DNA of 5,384 bases from NCBI GenBank assembly GCA_047616645.1, contig JBLHIH010000204.1, forward strand, positions 1 to 5,384, in the 5' to 3' direction. Positions within the stretch are counted from its first letter, which is position 1, and every line of letters starts with the position of its first letter. Made by a program: the position numbers and the translations under genes. Under the pieces are notes generated by a model that made no database searches, was not told the origin of the DNA, and saw only the letters and a list, made by a program, of their open reading frames with translations. This DNA comes from JAHRVQ01 sp047616645. Its GTDB lineage: Bacteria; Pseudomonadota; Gammaproteobacteria; Pseudomonadales; Azotimanducaceae. Of the stretch, positions 4,451-5,384 are shown piece by piece.

Positions 4451-5384
4451 TTACATAGGATCGGCGATCTTCAGTAATTGCTTGCCAGTGTTTTTACCTG
4501 TAAACAGGCGTTGCAAGGTATCAGGAATATTATCAAACCCTTCCTGAACATCAACCTGGAATTTGATTTCCCTCGATTGAACCCAAGTGAGCAGTTCCTC
4601 GATAGCGATCGCTGCTCGATCCATGTAGTCGATGACAATGAAACCCTCCATGCGTGCACGCATAATAACGAGATTCATGAGATTGGCAGGTCCTGGTATG
4701 GGTGCTTCAGCATTGTAGCCGGAGATTCCACCACACATAATGACACGGGCATGCATATTGATGTGATTGAGTGCTGCCTCAAGTATATTACCCCCCACGT
4801 TATCGAAGAAAATATCCACCTTATTGGGGCAAGTCTCTTTGATTCGTTCGTTCACATTTTCGTTTTTGTAGTCGATAACCTCGTCGAAACCAGCTTCACT
4901 TTTCAACCATTGACACTTTTCTGGTCCTCCGGCAATACCCACAACCCGGCAACCTTTAATTTTTCCGATCTGACCTGCAATTGATCCTGTGGCGCCGGCA
5001 GCACCAGAGACGAGAAGCGTCTGACCTGCTTTTGGTTCCCCCAAATCAAGTAGTCCCCAGTATGCGGTCAGGCCAGTGATGCCAAGCACAGACATCATCA
5101 TCTCTGGAGGGATGCCATCAGGCACCTTACTCAAACCCATCACGCCTGCGCTTGGCGAGGCAATAACGAAGTCCTGCCAGCCTCCCGTTGTTTGTACTAT
5201 GTCGCCTTTGGCGAATTCAGGATGATTCGATTCACTCACCTGACCAATTGATCCGGCTCGCATTGGCTCACCGATCTGAACCGGTGGCAGATAACTTTCC
5301 TTATCCTCCATCCATCCACGCTGAGTTGGATCAAATGACAGAAACAGATTTCTCACCAATACCTCTCCTTCTGCAGGCTCTGGA
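4451..5384 (-). CDS. Zinc-independent MDR-family NADP-dependent oxidoreductase (5' end outside window)
   Basis: This is the C-terminal 310 residues of a medium-chain dehydrogenase/reductase of the prostaglandin/leukotriene B4 reductase and CurA type, which reduce alpha,beta-unsaturated carbonyl bonds with NADPH. The frame stays open to the right edge: PEPAEGEV precedes LVRNLFLSFDPTQRGWM and aligns with the conserved N-terminal pattern of the family, so the TTG at 5359-5357 is not the start. With a family length of about 330-345, some 20-35 residues are missing. GAAGATGS (dinucleotide loop, AAGATGS at 5002-4982) starts the Rossmann domain, followed by VVGIAGGPEKC, DYKNE, FDNVGG and CGGISGYN. 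The Cys/His zinc ligands of alcohol dehydrogenases are absent. The gene converges on the rightward run, and the terminator lies between them. It could reduce an enone intermediate of the cluster, but may simply be a general detoxifying reductase. Family call is firm, substrate unknown. Confidence 0.94.
   Translation of the reverse strand, partial: PEPAEGEVLVRNLFLSFDPTQRGWMEDKESYLPPVQIGEPMRAGSIGQVSESNHPEFAKGDIVQTTGGWQDFVIASPSAGVMGLSKVPDGIPPEMMMSVLGITGLTAYWGLLDLGEPKAGQTLLVSGAAGATGSIAGQIGKIKGCRVVGIAGGPEKCQWLKSEAGFDEVIDYKNENVNERIKETCPNKVDIFFDNVGGNILEAALNHINMHARVIMCGGISGYNAEAPIPGPANLMNLVIMRARMEGFIVIDYMDRAAIAIEELLTWVQSREIKFQVDVQEGFDNIPDTLQRLFTGKNTGKQLLKIADPM

Noticed and set aside
4478..4984. 168-codon open frame on the + strand opposite the MDR gene
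   Set aside because: It lies wholly antisense to a well-conserved reductase and its translation resembles no family; treated as a shadow frame.
1..5384. Search for CRISPR repeats, tRNA or rRNA genes, transposase or attachment sites
   Set aside because: No regularly spaced repeats, cloverleaf-like sequence, transposase frame or flanking target duplications were seen by eye.

Overview
The window looks like part of a bacterial accessory catabolic cluster. Dense co-oriented genes, good Shine-Dalgarno sequences, an ATGA gene overlap and a proteobacterial style of protein sequence, with a moderate base composition (mid-40s % GC by eye), suggest a Gram-negative, perhaps aquatic gamma- or alphaproteobacterium. 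No gene here fixes the taxonomy, so this is a weak inference.

Layout: (1) bases 1-731, + strand, carry the C-terminal part of a bacterial cytochrome P450 whose start lies before the window. (2) 803-1650 hold two small MaoC/hot-dog-fold proteins joined by a 4-base overlap. The second has the Asp-x-Asn-x-x-His hydratase signature and the first does not, so they look like the two subunits of one heteromeric enoyl-CoA hydratase. (3) 1735-2484 is a short-chain dehydrogenase/reductase (SDR) with a stretched nucleotide-binding loop and Arg in place of the catalytic Lys. (4) 2485-2659 is the longest gene-free stretch of the + strand run (175 bp). It carries a 9-bp inverted repeat, a TTGACA promoter-like box and a terminator-like hairpin close to the next start. 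(5) 2660-3436 is a second SDR with a complete catalytic tetrad. (6) 3502-3801 is a DUF1330 protein and 3877-4329 an FMN-type split-barrel (PPOX-like) protein. (7) A probable intrinsic terminator at 4360-4393 ends the rightward genes. (8) 4451-5384, on the - strand, is a zinc-independent MDR-family NADP-dependent oxidoreductase (prostaglandin reductase/CurA-like), converging on the others and cut by the right edge.

Together the enzymes could hydroxylate a hydrophobic compound (P450), hydrate an enoyl-CoA (MaoC pair), oxidise hydroxyl groups (SDRs) and reduce an enone (MDR). That resembles oxidation of a steroid, terpenoid or other bulky alicyclic compound. The substrate cannot be read from this sequence, and no CoA ligase, acyl-CoA dehydrogenase, thiolase, ferredoxin or regulator gene is visible. 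No tRNA, rRNA, CRISPR array, insertion sequence or attachment site was recognised.
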